64,000 nucleotides of DNA from Tigriopus japonicus (Eukaryota; Arthropoda; Copepoda; Harpacticoida; Harpacticidae): assembly GCA_010645155.1 (NCBI GenBank), contig CM021320.1:4548340-4612339 (forward strand), given 5' to 3'. Below are positions 1-10,476 of this stretch, piece by piece. The position numbers and the translations under genes are program-made. Below the pieces are notes generated by a model. It had not been told where the DNA came from and did not search any database. It saw only the letters and a program-made list of their open reading frames with translations. Within the stretch, counting starts at the first letter, position 1; every line of letters starts with the position of its first letter.

Positions 1-839
1 GTTTTTCCTTCTTCTCAAGTTACACAGTTTCCATTTTTAAGGTGAGTTAAACTTTTCGTATCCAAAAAAACAGGCAAATGCCCTGACGGAAGAGGCACAA
101 CTGATATTGATGCAAAATCAATGCTGGAGAGAAGTTCAATGCTATGGACTAATCAAGGACTTCATCATACATATAGGACCACTCATCAAGAAAATTAGGA
201 ATTTTGATTTTAATCAAAATATTGTGTTCATCTTTCTTAAAACACGGGGTTGGACGTCACAGAGGATATGTTTTAATTTTTAGTGTAATCGCAGCACAGC
301 GGAGTCAAAAATTTTGAACTATCCATTGAACTAGACGCCAAAAAACGAATTAAACGCCCCTCCAGACGAAAAAACGTATGAAAGTCCCTGTAAGACGAAA
401 AAGATATAAAGCAACGTTTTTTGCTTGAGCAGAAACTAATGATGTGTTTCGAACCAGGAGTGCTGCCATTTTTGACTCGGAAGTTTATCGCTTTTAAAAA
501 GGGCAGGTTGTATTGAACTTTTTGGAAAGACCTAAACAGGGACCAATTCGGCAACACTCGAACTAGTTTGCTTTCGAGTTCTATCAGTAGTTACACTAAT
601 GGATTTCGAGTTTGCAATGCTGCCATGTTTTGTGGCAGATAAGGTCTATTGCCTGTTGAAAAGTTCAGTTGTGGTCAGCTTTTTGACCCTAAAGACCGAA
701 ATGGCAAAACTCTGACAAAAATCCAACTCGAAACACAGCTGTAGCAGAAACACCACTGACAATCAAACTTTGGCTCAAGTTTTGGGTTATCTATTTCAGT
801 TAATTAATACAATTAAAAACTGCTTTAGCAAAAGGTCTA

Positions 840-1060
840 AAGATTTTTTTGCCCCAAGAAAAGACGACTTAAGTTGCCCGATTAAACTGAAAAAGTCAAA
901 TAAAATTTCTCGATAACACGAGAAAAAATGGATAAAATTGCCCGATTAGGCGGGAAAAGAGCAATGAAATTTTACAATTAGACAGGAAAAGACGAATAAA
1001 ATTCAAATTAGACGAATAAAATCCAAATAAGACGAACAATTTTTTTACGACGAAGAAAAC
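840..1060. repeat. Degenerate GACGAATAAAAT-type repeat array
   Basis: Short imperfect units (GACGAATAAAAT, AGACGAAAAA and similar) recur every 15-30 bp, all in the same orientation. The same style is seen near 340-420. It resembles the internal arrays of the hAT-like elements further along the window, but no terminal inverted repeat or target duplication was found here. Confidence 0.45.
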
Positions 1061-2288
1061 GAAAAAGCTGATCCGTCTACAGTTCCTCTCTCTATTAATT
1101 ATTTTTGCAGTTAAAGAAATGACTGATGCACTTTTTGGTAACAGGTTTTGATTGTAAGAAATAATCTGAGGAAAGTACTGATGGGAAAAAACAAATGTAA
1201 TAAATAACAAACAAACGACAGCTTACCAAAGAAATATGAATCACAAATAAAAAACAAAAAAATGGAAAAAGACAGATGTTGAATGTTTTGTTCTCCAAGC
1301 AAATCAGGGCTGCCAAAAGTGACACCCCGTAGGCGAGGAAAAACGGTCAAAAGGAAGTTAAGGTCTTGAGAACATCTGCAGTCAAAGCCAAAAGCTCCAG
1401 TTGTATGAAATATCTCTCTCGAACCAATCAATTCTTTCACGAGCACAAAGAATTGTTATGAATATTTTTATTTATTTACTTTATTTTTGCACCACGTTTG
1501 TTTGCCCTTGGTTGTGAAATGCCCTACCTCTTGACACAAAAATCATGATCAATTACAGCAATTACTAGTGACGTCATCATTTTTGGCGAGAAAAAAAGTT
1601 CGGAAGACCTGTGTTTCTGATGAACGTGCGAGGTAACTAAAAGGAAGGTTTAGGCCTAGTGATTGCAACAATGCCTTTCTTATCTGCACAACTTGAAGTT
1701 GAAATAGCAATTCTTGACATTGTTTGTGCAAAAAAGTATGTTTTGTTGCTTTTATCTAAAATTTTGCTACATAAGTTGAGAGGGTTCTTCCGAACTTTGA
1801 AATTCAGAATGCCAGACTTTGAATAACAAGATGGCCAGAGGAGATCGGTTCTTGGGGCACCTAAATCTAAAAACAAATTATTTGTTTAATTGAAGGCTTT
1901 CAATTTCTCCATTTGTTTTCAAATTACTTTGCAATACTTCTCAACATACATTAACCATGCCATTGCCCATAAATGCAACATTTTTCGAAAATCTGACCAT
2001 TGAAAACTGAGATTTTTTGGCAAGCCTACATTGCTTACGGCAGCAGGTCCGTAAAATGATACGGTAATCACTCCCATAGCTCTTGTGGTTTAAAAGTAAT
2101 TAAACCTCAGAGCTTGAGTGTGTTTTGTAACATAAGCTATCTGTTCATGGCATCACATTGACCCCAAATTGATGACAATATAATTGTTTTGTAAGTGAGA
2201 ACTATAAATTGGTCTTATGGTCAATTTGTTGAAGTAAGATTTTTAAGCAATTGTTAATTCGTTATTGAAAATTTGTCAAATACAAGAA

Positions 2289-2390
2289 CATTAATGTAAT
2301 TAATTACAATAACTGGGCCCAAAAATGTAATCGCTTACAATTACAATTACATGTAATTGCAACGGCAATTACAATTATCCCCCATCCCTG
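2289..2390. repeat. Possible end of a MITE (TAATTACAATTA-rich)
   Basis: Alternating TAATTACA and TGTAATTG words end in CCCCCATCCCTG. Read from the other strand this gives a CAGGGATGGGGG terminus, the usual look of a hAT-type end. The opposite terminus was not found, so this is a fragment or a chance resemblance. Confidence 0.3.
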
Positions 2391-3002
2391 GTCCTGACCT
2401 CTGACAATCATTGATCAACATTGGAGTGCAAAAAATGTTTTTGTTGGAAAAACCAAGTGGAGAGTATCACTTCAGTAGAAACCAGATGTTGAAACATATA
2501 ATTTATGTACGATTGTAAAATTAGTTCTTTTATTAAGTCTTCTCTTCGTAGTTAACCAAAAATGCGCGAAAATTTCATAAAATGTGTTAAGGTTAGTAAG
2601 TTTTTAGACCGTACGTTCTTGAAATCTGGCATATTTCTGGCATATTCTTAGCCAGTAATCTGGCATATTTTCAAGGGCGTCCTGGCATATTTTCACGAAG
2701 GGACTTGGCACCACGGATACAAAAACCTGCAAATTGACTGCCCAATCAAGAAACAAAATCACCCCCCCCCCTTGATCTTGCCTTTCATTTGTAAAGCCAA
2801 ATTTAGCTGCAAAATTAATGTTCTTCTTTATTTTTATAGCTCGTAAACTAGAAATGACCATCCCGACTCCAAAAAGGTCACAAAATCTGAAAATGTGATA
2901 TTCTTTTTTTTAATGTTTTTTTTTGGGGGGGGGCGGCAGATTTTTTAATACTGCTACAAGGAATGGGATTCCCTGTTATTGTTGAACATATTTTTCTTCC
3001 AG

Positions 3003-4067
3003 ATCACCAAAACTCCTTTTGATCCCTATGTTTTGTCAAGCATTGCCACGACATCAAGATTTGTCGGGTCTTTAGCAAGTGGGGCTATTCTATCCCAATT
3101 TCCTCGGAGATCAATCTTTCTCACGAGTGGAATAATTATTCTACTATGTTTAAGTACTCTTGGATTTTATACCTATCTTCAAACTATGGACATTTTGTCA
3201 AATTATGTGAGACATTTAGCTTGGTTACCCTTGATAAATGTCATAAGCTCGTATGCTATGATGGCAAAGCTCGATGCTTGACTTGCAAGTTTACTTCAGA
3301 GTGTGCTAGCCTGGTTTTCTCCATCGATTTAGCTTTTCTCGAAAGTGACGGTCCGTTTCGATCTTGAAATTCCCGAACATCTATGATCGTTCGCTCGCCC
3401 TCTTTCAAAGCCGTCACCTCCTGATTTCAGCTACCCCACATCTCTCCTTTTGTCTCTTCCTCGCACCCTTTTCAACCACCCGCTCAATAACAGGTCAGGG
3501 GGCGTGCAATTTTTGACAGCGAATTCGAAGAAACACTGAAAGGAAGTTGGCTTGGAGTTGGTTCGATCGGCGTTGAAGTGTTCGAATGGGAATGCTTCAA
3601 CGACGCCGGAGAACTTCCCTCTTCGCATGCTTCCAGTCATGCTTCTCCTAGATCAAACCTCATGTTAAGGTCAAATAGTGAGAAGGTTGACTTGAAGTTG
3701 ACTTGAAGTCAATGCTTCTAGCACACCTTGGTGCACGCTTAACATACCAGTTATTATCATTTATGTTGCCTCTAGTATTGGCTATATGAACATTCCACTC
3801 CTTCTGATTGGCGAAATCCTTCCAGCAGAAACAAAAACCTTGGGTAATGCTATTGTGTTATGTTTCGAATTTTCAGCAATGTTTTTTATGGTTAAGAGCG
3901 TCCCATTTCTCCTCGAAAATTTAAAGATTTTTGGCATGTTTTGGCTCTTCTCAGGCGTTGTCACTTTCGTTATTATCTTTGCCTTTCTTTTTATGCCGGA
4001 AAGTCAAAACTTATCCCTACAAGAAATTCAAAAGAGCTTCGGAAAAAGAAAAAAGTTGACTGAGTGA
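3003..4067 (+). CDS. Sugar-porter MFS transporter, terminal exons, interrupted by a repeat
   Basis: These are the last coding pieces of a major facilitator sugar porter resembling insect trehalose transporters (Tret1-like), a plasma-membrane protein for sugar uptake. The first exon follows a good acceptor (TTTTTCTTCCAG, exon from 3003, phase 0). It covers two membrane helices around the loop where family members carry a GRR-type motif, here FPRRS. The last piece (about 3753-4067) contains IPLLLIGEILPAET, two helices and the terminal PESQNLSLQEI motif (family PETKG.SLEEI). By family spacing, LAWLPLINV should run straight into IIIYVASSIGY. Instead about 500 bp lies between them, mostly a repeat also found at 4535-4945. 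The donor after 3250 and the acceptor at 3750 are out of phase with each other; the acceptor at 3775 is in phase but would delete residues. The gene may be disrupted. AATAAA follows 18 bp after the stop. Confidence 0.6.
3340..3745 (+). repeat. About 400 bp interspersed repeat, copy 1
   Basis: Direct repeat of 4535-4945. Both copies share a GATCTTGAAATTC start, a central CACTGAAAGGAAGTT, and a CACACCTTGG..CACGCTTAACATA end. This copy sits inside the coding region of the sugar-porter gene. There is no obvious terminal inverted repeat and no protein; a B-box-like GGTTCGATC in copy 2 hints at a SINE-type origin, but this is weak. Confidence 0.75.
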
Positions 4068-4084
4068 ATCAAAGAATAGTCGCG

Positions 4085-4090
4085 AATAAA
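4085..4090 (+). terminator. Poly(A) signal AATAAA of the MFS gene
   Basis: Canonical AATAAA 17 bp after the TGA at 4065-4067, the expected place for the 3' end of the sugar-porter transcript. Confidence 0.5.
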
Positions 4091-4534
4091 CAATTACATA
4101 TTTTGTGTCTCAATCCATTTTCCTCTAAGATTTTTAGCTTTAATTACTCACATTTTAAGTACTTCAAAACTCAAAATTCTGTGACAATTAACGACCTCTG
4201 GTGGCCGAATGCATGTAACCGTTGGTGTTGGAATCAAAAAATGGTATGGAAAGAATTACCGTATCATATTACAGACCAGGGGCCTGTTACAATTGATCGA
4301 GGTCCGACTGGACGCTTGTAAATTTTGTGCCAAAGCGTTGAGTTAAAGAATAGCAATGCCACTATTTACTTTGCAAAATTTCAAGTAATCTGTACCATCA
4401 TTCATCATTTCATCATTTTATGCGTCAGTCAGCCTTATTGGTTGCAAATGTAAGGTTACTTTGCCAAAATCACTGTGAAAACCGGCTCAATAAGGCTGTG
4501 GCGAGCGCATGCTCGCCGCTATCCCTGCTACGCC

Positions 4535-4945
4535 GCTTTTCTCGAATGTCACAGTCTGGTTCGATCTTGAAATTCTCCAGCATCTATGATCGTTCCCTTG
4601 CCCGCTTTTAAAGCCATCACCTCCTGATTTTAGCCACTCCATATTTCTCCTTTTTTGTCTTCTTCGTACCCTTTTCAACCACGCGCTCAACAACAGGTCA
4701 AGGGGTGTGCAATTTTTGACAGCAAATTTGAATTCGAAGAAACACTGAAAGGAAGTTAGCTTGGAGCTAGTTGGTTCGATAGGTGTTGAAGTGTTCGAAT
4801 GGGAATGCTTCAACGACGCCAAACTTCCCTCTTCGCATGCTTCCAGTCATGCATCTCCTCGATCAAATCTCATGTTAAGGTCAAATAGTGATAAGTTTGA
4901 CTTGAAGTCAATGTTACTAGCACACCTTGGCACACGCTTAACATA
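4535..4945 (+). repeat. About 400 bp interspersed repeat, copy 2
   Basis: Second direct copy of the 3340-3745 repeat, differing by scattered substitutions and small indels. Just upstream (4428-4498) an 11 bp inverted pair CAGCCTTATTG / CAATAAGGCTG flanks about 50 bp. Confidence 0.75.
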
Positions 4946-5966
4946 TCAGCTAAAATGATGACAAGTACAATAAATTCCGAACTCTGTGAACTCTTCATGG
5001 ACTTCTTAATGCTGAAACAGCTCACGGCCACTTGTTAACCATGGACCAGAAAGAGTGGATAGCCCAGGCTTGCAAAAAATTCTGGGGTTTCAAACGTCAA
5101 ATTTTCGAAGAATGTTACATTCAAGACCAAGAAAGGCATGGATTATGTTAGTTGAGGAGCATTGCAAAGTAATTTAAAAGCAAAAGAAGAAATTGAAGAC
5201 CTGCAATTAAATAAATTATTTGCTTTTAGGTTTAGTTGCCCTATAAAGTTGCTTAGCCTTTCTTCAATCATATAGCTATTTGTGTCAAAGAGAACATAAC
5301 AGCTATATCCAGTACGCTGCTGACAAGGTTTTGTGTTTTGTTTTTATTATTGAATCCCCAATTTTTGTACATATGCATCCCTGAACGTTCTGCGGCATTG
5401 ACGAAATCACCTAATAAATTTGGGAACGCCCCAAAAAAATATAGAAAAGTCCTGTTTTTTGCCCTTTTTTATGGTTTTTTCAACTTTTTTATCGTTTTGG
5501 CGCCATTTCTTAACGTTTTTGCGCCCTTTTTTATCGCTTTTACGTATTTGATTTGTGCCAACCAAAAGCTTGATTCCAATCTGGAATCTTTCCAGATAAA
5601 AGATTTTCAGTTTGATGCAAAACTTTAGAGTAAGGCCAAAAAATGTTCAGTGTTCAGTGATTTGGTGATCAGTAACAATTCACCTCCTTTTCAATCTCAG
5701 ACCGAACTATATTTTTCAATTTGAAACTAGAATCTATGGTCCCGAAGCCATGCAACATCATGCATATCCATGCCATTGGTCATAGAAACAACATTTTTCG
5801 AAAATCTGACGGCGTTTCAAACGTGTAGCTCTCATTGGCTTTTCATGCTTTCACTTTATTCCAAAAACACTCTGCATTGTTTCCATTGCCTCTAAGCTAC
5901 ATTCACAAAGACAAAGTGACAGCTAAAGTCTACAACATCCATTTATCTTATTTTTGTCCAGCAAAT
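4946..5966. other. Intergenic, no gene seen
   Basis: AT-rich spacer. Around 5440-5560, T-rich units of the form TTTTTTATCG / GCGCCCTTTT repeat degenerately, in the style of the MITE internal arrays elsewhere in the window. No terminal repeats or coding signal were found. Confidence 0.45.
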
Positions 5967-5972
5967 TTTATT
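5967..5972 (-). terminator. Possible poly(A) signal of cuticle gene 1
   Basis: AATAAA on the minus strand 17 bp beyond the TGA at 5989-5991. Close to the stop but usable. Confidence 0.4.
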
Positions 5973-5988
5973 TCAAATACTTTTGCTC

Positions 5989-6366
5989 TCAGTATCCGTG
6001 GCTCACTTTGGCCACGTATCCGGAATAACCATCCGCGTGATAATTGACAGTTTGGAGCTTGCCATCCGGAAGCTTAACGTGGTATTGACCTTTGGTGGAG
6101 CCACCGCTTCGGGTTTCTGAATGGCCAAAGTTGTTGTAGCCATCATTGACCTTATAACCAAAGGAGTAGTGTCCTCCACCTCCTCCTCCTCCACCTCCTC
6201 CTCCATATCCTCCTCCATGGCCTCCGTGGCCTCCACCATATTGCGCACAAATCATTCCAACCAGGAGTGCAACGATAACCAAGAAGAAAGCTCCATTGCC
6301 CTAAAACAGAATGTTAAATTCAGCGCTCAATCCATTTGAGGCAGTTTGTTTCATCCTTACCCTCAT
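5989..6366 (-). CDS. Small glycine-rich RR-type cuticle protein
   Basis: Two exons on the minus strand: 6366-6361 (ATGAGG, only two codons) and 6300-5989, separated by a 60 bp GT-AG intron. A tiny first exon carrying the start codon is typical of arthropod cuticle genes. The product is about 105 aa. It has a hydrophobic signal peptide ending near MICAQ, then a Gly/His stretch with GGGGGGGGGGG. A chitin-binding type-4 (Rebers-Riddiford) domain follows (YSFGYKVNDG...SETRSGG...GQYHVKLPDGKLQTVNYHADGYSGYVAKVSHGY). The aromatic residues and the PDG..Q.V.Y.AD signature are present. It is secreted and should bind chitin in the exoskeleton. A second, longer cuticle gene is at 47585-48949. Confidence 0.9.
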
Positions 6367-6411
6367 GGTTATTTGAATTGTGGATGCTAGTTGAAGGAAG
6401 GCGAAACTCAA

Positions 6412-6447
6412 ACTGATGATGGTTGATGGTTGATTGAACTTTTATAG
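6412..6447 (-). promoter_or_regulatory. Core promoter (TATA + Inr) of cuticle gene 1
   Basis: On the minus strand CTATAAAAG (TATAAA at 6446-6441) is followed about 32 bp later by TCAGT (6416-6412), an arthropod initiator. The implied start near 6414 gives a 5' UTR of about 48 nt before the ATG at 6366. Confidence 0.7.
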
Positions 6448-6449
6448 GT

Positions 6450-8470
6450 GGGGATAAGTTCAACATTTTGTGGGTTGCAAAAACGGCATTAAAGAATTTT
6501 CACACGTGTGGATGTGATCGTCTTTTTTCAGCTGCACTCTCAAGTTCGGGAAATCACAAAGGCATTTATAAGTGAAATACCGGATGTGCAGGAAGTGATC
6601 CGACGTGCCAGACCAGAGCTTAACATAAACCAACGCAATAAAAATTGATCAACATATCTTTGGTTGTGAAACAACTAAATAACCAAAACAAGCTTGAAAA
6701 GTCTAAAAAATACGGGAGATAGCAATTCCTGTCAGAGCAAGCATTCTCAAAACCGTTGAATTCGCAATTTCTGGCCTATAGACTGCCCAGCAATGGCGTT
6801 TTTGAAACTTTTATTGAAGTCTAGCTTAAACAAGGGCTATCTAAGAGTCCTTTAAATATATTTCAGTCCATAACATTCTATTCAAGGTAGGAAAGGAGAT
6901 ATTGTTGGTCAAATGATGTGGTTTATGCCAATGTAGCTTCTGTTGCACATTACAAAACACTTTTATCTAACCTATGAATGTCTCTTTTTTGTGGCATCCT
7001 GAAAACAACATCAAATATGGTGGACCAAGAAGCATTGAATTTCTGGAGTGCGAGGCTAACGGTGAGACTTACGATTTCCAGTTGAATTAATCCGATGGCG
7101 TTCTTCGACCAACACCTAATTTACGTTTTCCAAAGTCCAAGATTGATGACAAAGATAAATTCTCTTTGTTAATGCTATCAACAACCTATGAAAAGTGCCT
7201 TCTAAAAGAGTCGGTACTCAAATGGATATATTGCACAGACAACTATTCAGCATTACCTCATCCACGGAAATGTGCAGAAATCCATGAGCCTCAATTACAC
7301 CTAAAGAGGACAATGTTTACGTACAAAAAACAAGTAAGTTTACAATTGATCTGCCGACCCAGTATTCAGGCTCTTAACCGAAATCAAAAGTTTCGGCCTA
7401 AGGAGAGCTCAACCGAAAAAACTATGATGAGTTTACCCAGTTCTTTGAATGAAAACTGTTTGTTACAAATATTGCACTTTTTGAAACAAAAAATTCCATT
7501 GTACTGCTGGTTTATTTTTAAAAAATGCACAGATCTCCAATGAATCTCAAAGTTATGCAATTCTACCTTATTAAAGACGATTTACGAAAAAAATGTTAAA
7601 AAATGAACGTTTCGAGTTAGTTTTAATGGCATGTCCGTAAAGCAGACCGCTGCTAAAGTTGTATAAAGTCATTCATAGACAGCGCCACATTTGACTGGGC
7701 GAGAAGAGAATTTTGCTAAGGAAGTCTTACTATCTTGAAAGCCCGTTTTAGACACTATTTCATCAATTTTTCAAGGATTTTTTCTCCAAAAAATGAAAGT
7801 AAACAATACTACTTCATGATTTTGTCACATTTTTATCAACACAGTTGGACATTTTTCTTAAAAAGCGAGTTTCAAGTGTAGATATAAAGTTGCGCGAGTT
7901 TGGAAATTAAGTAAGCAAATTTAACAGAATCATGTGGAAACACCTGAGATCTAAGATCTAGGACAGTCGATCGGTTGCAGGCAGACCGTAGCCGTACATT
8001 TGCACTCTGAATTGAGTGTTTTGGCTCGAAAGGTTGCTCCATGGAAATCGTTGTTTCTGTCATAAGGCTCGAGACTTTCGATCAGATCTTTCTTAGTTCC
8101 AGTTATAGAGCTAACAGAGAAATGACACTCCGAAAATATTCGTAAGTCACCAAACCTAAACTGTATGTGCGATAGGATTTGATGTTGAACATGCTAAGTT
8201 ACATGATTCACCATCAGAACTTGCGTTTTTAGGGAGTCAGTGGCAAAATTACTCATTATTCTTTGGTCGAACAAGACCAATGCATGATACATTTAGGCAC
8301 TTGACACCCTTGCTGCCAGATCAATGAAGTGTGTTCAAAACAAATCTCCACTGACTAAACTGGACTGACATTTCTCTGTTAGCCCTCTAGTTCCAGTGAC
8401 CTGAGCACGATGACTTTAAAGCTCGTGCTTCAATTTCTCAACCGATTACAATACATAACATGCGGCCTTA
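6450..8470. other. Intergenic, no gene seen
   Basis: No recognisable protein family. The 125-codon open frame at 7166-7543 lacks any familiar motif and follows a foldback-element arm (7023-7110), so it is probably noncoding. Confidence 0.45.
7023..7110 (+). repeat. Single arm of a foldback element
   Basis: CCAAGAAGCATTGAATTTC, GGAGTGCGAGGCTAACG and ATTTCCAG match, in order, the left arms at 22620-22690 and 24495-24545. Only one arm is evident here, so it is a fragment of the same foldback family. Confidence 0.6.
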
Positions 8471-8472
8471 TA

Positions 8473-8704
8473 GGCCGTATGTTAAGGCACTTAATTCAAA
8501 AGCGAGAGTATAGCAAAATCAAGTATTTTGATTGATTATTTCGAATAATATAACAACTATTTCGAAATAGCATTCGTCGAGTATATACTCTCCCTAGCTG
8601 CGTTTCAAAAACAGGAGTTATCTCGAGTATACACTCGAGGCCGGTTAATCTGACTTGATTTTGGTGTCCTCTCGCTTTTGAATTAGGTGCGTTAACATGC
8701 GGCC
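8473..8704. mobile_element. MITE with ~51 bp terminal inverted repeats and TA duplication
   Basis: The left end (GGCCGTATGTTAAGGCAC, then TTAATTCAAAAGCGAGAG) and the reverse complement of the right end agree over about 51 bp with a few mismatches, ending in AAAATCAAG on both sides. The element is flanked by TA at 8471-8472 and 8705-8706. It is 232 bp long with no coding capacity, so it is a non-autonomous DNA element with Tc1/mariner-like target preference. The interior contains further palindromes (CGAGTATATACTC and CTCGAGTATACACTCGAG). Confidence 0.75.
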
Positions 8705-9576
8705 TATTGTAATGCGACTTTTCGGCTCGGCTCTTCCAAGTTCTGGAAAAAAATTAATCCACGTACAGTGGTGTTGATTCTGGATGTGCCCTATGGGTTC
8801 GCAATAACATTTCTCTATTCACGCAATTATAACGGAAAATAGTTTGGCATATTCAGTAATAGAGCTTTGTCAGTTATATATTATGTGCAAATTTGTCAAT
8901 TTTTTGATCATAATTAATGATACAACAAGATCTATTCATCAAATTGATATCATTTTAAGAGGATAGATACAATTTGAGATCTCAAATCTAGTAAGAATTC
9001 CTTGGCAAAATACTCCTCTCGACCTGTCAAGTGAGGCGACATCTACGTTTGACTTTATTCAACTTCAACAGCTGTATTCAGTACGAACACCCAAGGAAAT
9101 CGTAAAACATGGAAGCCTCCGCTCAGACGTTCAGCTGTGGATTTTTTATCAATCGAATTCCATTCAAGTAAATGACTTTGTTTTGATAAGAATGATTAAA
9201 CAATTATGTAAGGATGTCGTTTGCTGAATTTCAGCATGGTATAATGCTCCATCCACGATGAACAACGTTTCCAAATTTGCTACAGTCGCAATACATACGC
9301 GCGGAAACGAGAGAAAAATTGACCCTACAATCGTCCTTTTGGACAATTGTAGGTGCAAATGTTTGGTCGGAAGAGCGCCCTATGCTCTACGCTTCAAATT
9401 ACTCCAACTGCCACTAATTTTAGTCGATCAAGTTGAAATTAAGCATGTGAGCTTTGCATTACCAATCAAACACTTGGTTTGATAAGATTTTTCTCTGTCT
9501 AACACAGAACTCGAAAAATGGTTTTTGCCGGTGTTGTATACTCTGCATCTATATCGCTCTAACGGAACCTTTCTTC

Positions 9577-9791
9577 ATAGGAGGTCATACTTAATTTCGT
9601 CCAATGGCAAAGTGTTTTGGCGGAACAGAAGATTCATTCGTCAGAAAAGCAAATACGTGCCAAACCTTCAAAACGTAGATTCGAATGACAAGCCAGCATC
9701 TTCAAAACTTGAAAATTCTCCCAGACGATCCCAACGTCTGGCTAATAAGTCAGTGCATTTTTCAAACTTCATTGAAAAACACCTATTCTGA
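9577..9791 (+). pseudogene. Integrase C-terminal tail of the LTR element
   Basis: The open frame continues out of the LTR fragment and reads SSNGKVFWRNRRFIR...SPRRSQRLANK before a stop at 9791. A W-RNRRFLRP segment followed by a basic PRRS.RL tail is typical of the C-terminus of gypsy-type integrases. Everything N-terminal, including the catalytic core, is missing. Confidence 0.65.
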
Positions 9792-9807
9792 GTGAAATAA
9801 GAATAAG

Positions 9808-10296
9808 ATGGGAGGCCACTCTTCAAAAGACATCTCAAAAAGCGAATTTACCAGAAATACAATTCAAGAACATTCAACGGGGTTTCATATACTGGAGCTT
9901 CACATGCCAACCATGGGCTTCAGCTTCGCTTGGATATTTGGTGTTAGTGTATTTAGCATCTTCCTCATATTCCTTTATAAAATGTGCAAATCCCAGACAT
10001 CAAGTCATCAGGAGGGCCTTTCACATAATTGGAATGGAAGAAATTTCGGCCAAAGTCTTCCTTTCACCTGCTCTCCTCAATTTTTCGAATTACCAAATCG
10101 CCAAGTTACTACAATTCCTATATTGTTCAATAATGAACATGAACGTGTTTGTGTTCCACGTGAATATTTTCCGAGATCAAATGATTCGAGAATCAGTGAT
10201 ATGGGTGCTGGATCGGAAAATAATAGTGTTGCTCATAAAATTTCCCAGTCAACAAACGAAGTGCAATGTGGGATTAATAGGTCCATTTTACCGTAA
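9808..10296 (+). CDS. Small membrane-protein ORF in the env position of the LTR element
   Basis: A 162-codon frame starts 17 bp after the integrase-tail stop and ends 56 bp before the 3' LTR. It begins MGGHSSK, which fits an N-myristoylation signal. It has one strong hydrophobic segment at about residues 36-58 (FSFAWIFGVSVFSIFLIFLY) followed by K/C residues, and then a ~100-residue polar tail rich in N, S, Q and H. There is no signal peptide, furin-like site or multiple-cysteine ectodomain, so it does not look like a standard envelope glycoprotein. I do not recognise the family. Its position and lack of internal stops suggest a real accessory ORF of the element. Confidence 0.5.
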   Translation: MGGHSSKDISKSEFTRNTIQEHSTGFHILELHMPTMGFSFAWIFGVSVFSIFLIFLYKMCKSQTSSHQEGLSHNWNGRNFGQSLPFTCSPQFFELPNRQVTTIPILFNNEHERVCVPREYFPRSNDSRISDMGAGSENNSVAHKISQSTNEVQCGINRSILP

Positions 10297-10352
10297 TATC
10301 TGAGTTATCAATTTTTATGAGATATCTGTTTGCCATAAAAATTTGGGGGACG

Positions 10353-10471
10353 TGTTGTATACTCTGCATCTATATCGCTCTAACGGAACCTTTCTTCTCT
10401 CTATAAGTTTCTCTCTAAGTTTCTCTCTCTTCTGTTCTGATTCTGAAATAAACGATTGCCAGAATCAAACA
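10353..10471 (+). repeat. 3' LTR (119 bp)
   Basis: Begins TGTT and ends AACA, the short inverted termini expected of LTRs. It lies directly behind a polypurine tract and before the GCCGG duplication. AATAAA lies at 10447-10452; the region before it is a TCTCTCTAAGTT-rich pyrimidine stretch. Confidence 0.85.
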
Positions 10472-10476
10472 GCCGG

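Larger units (their letters stand above)
1..3002. other. Region without a convincing gene
   Basis: No long coding stretch here resembles a known family. The stretch holds degenerate A-rich repeats (about 340-420 and 840-1060), a TAATTACAATTA-rich element end near 2290-2390, and homopolymer runs (C-run near 2761, G-run near 2924). Earlier exons of the sugar-porter gene that starts at 3003 would be expected on this side, but none was recognised, so they probably lie further upstream. Confidence 0.5.
9532..10471 (+). mobile_element. Collapsed LTR retrotransposon (gypsy-like) with 5 bp target duplication
   Basis: GCCGG is duplicated at 9527-9531 and 10472-10476. A complete 119 bp 3' LTR (10353-10471, TGTTGTATAC...AATCAAACA) follows a polypurine tract (TTGGGGGACG) and contains AATAAA. 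At the other end only the first 45 bp of the LTR survive (9532-9576) before the sequence jumps into the end of pol. The rest of the 5' LTR, primer-binding site, gag, protease, RT and most of integrase are missing. Both outer ends and the target duplication are intact, so the loss was internal, or the element inserted in this rearranged form. Short LTRs and the RRSQRL-type integrase tail suggest a Ty3/gypsy-like origin. Confidence 0.85.

Noticed and set aside
70..282. Open stretch after a CAG acceptor near the window start
   Set aside because: About 70 codons with no stop, but no ATG, no family match and not clearly alignable with the sugar porter; could be chance.
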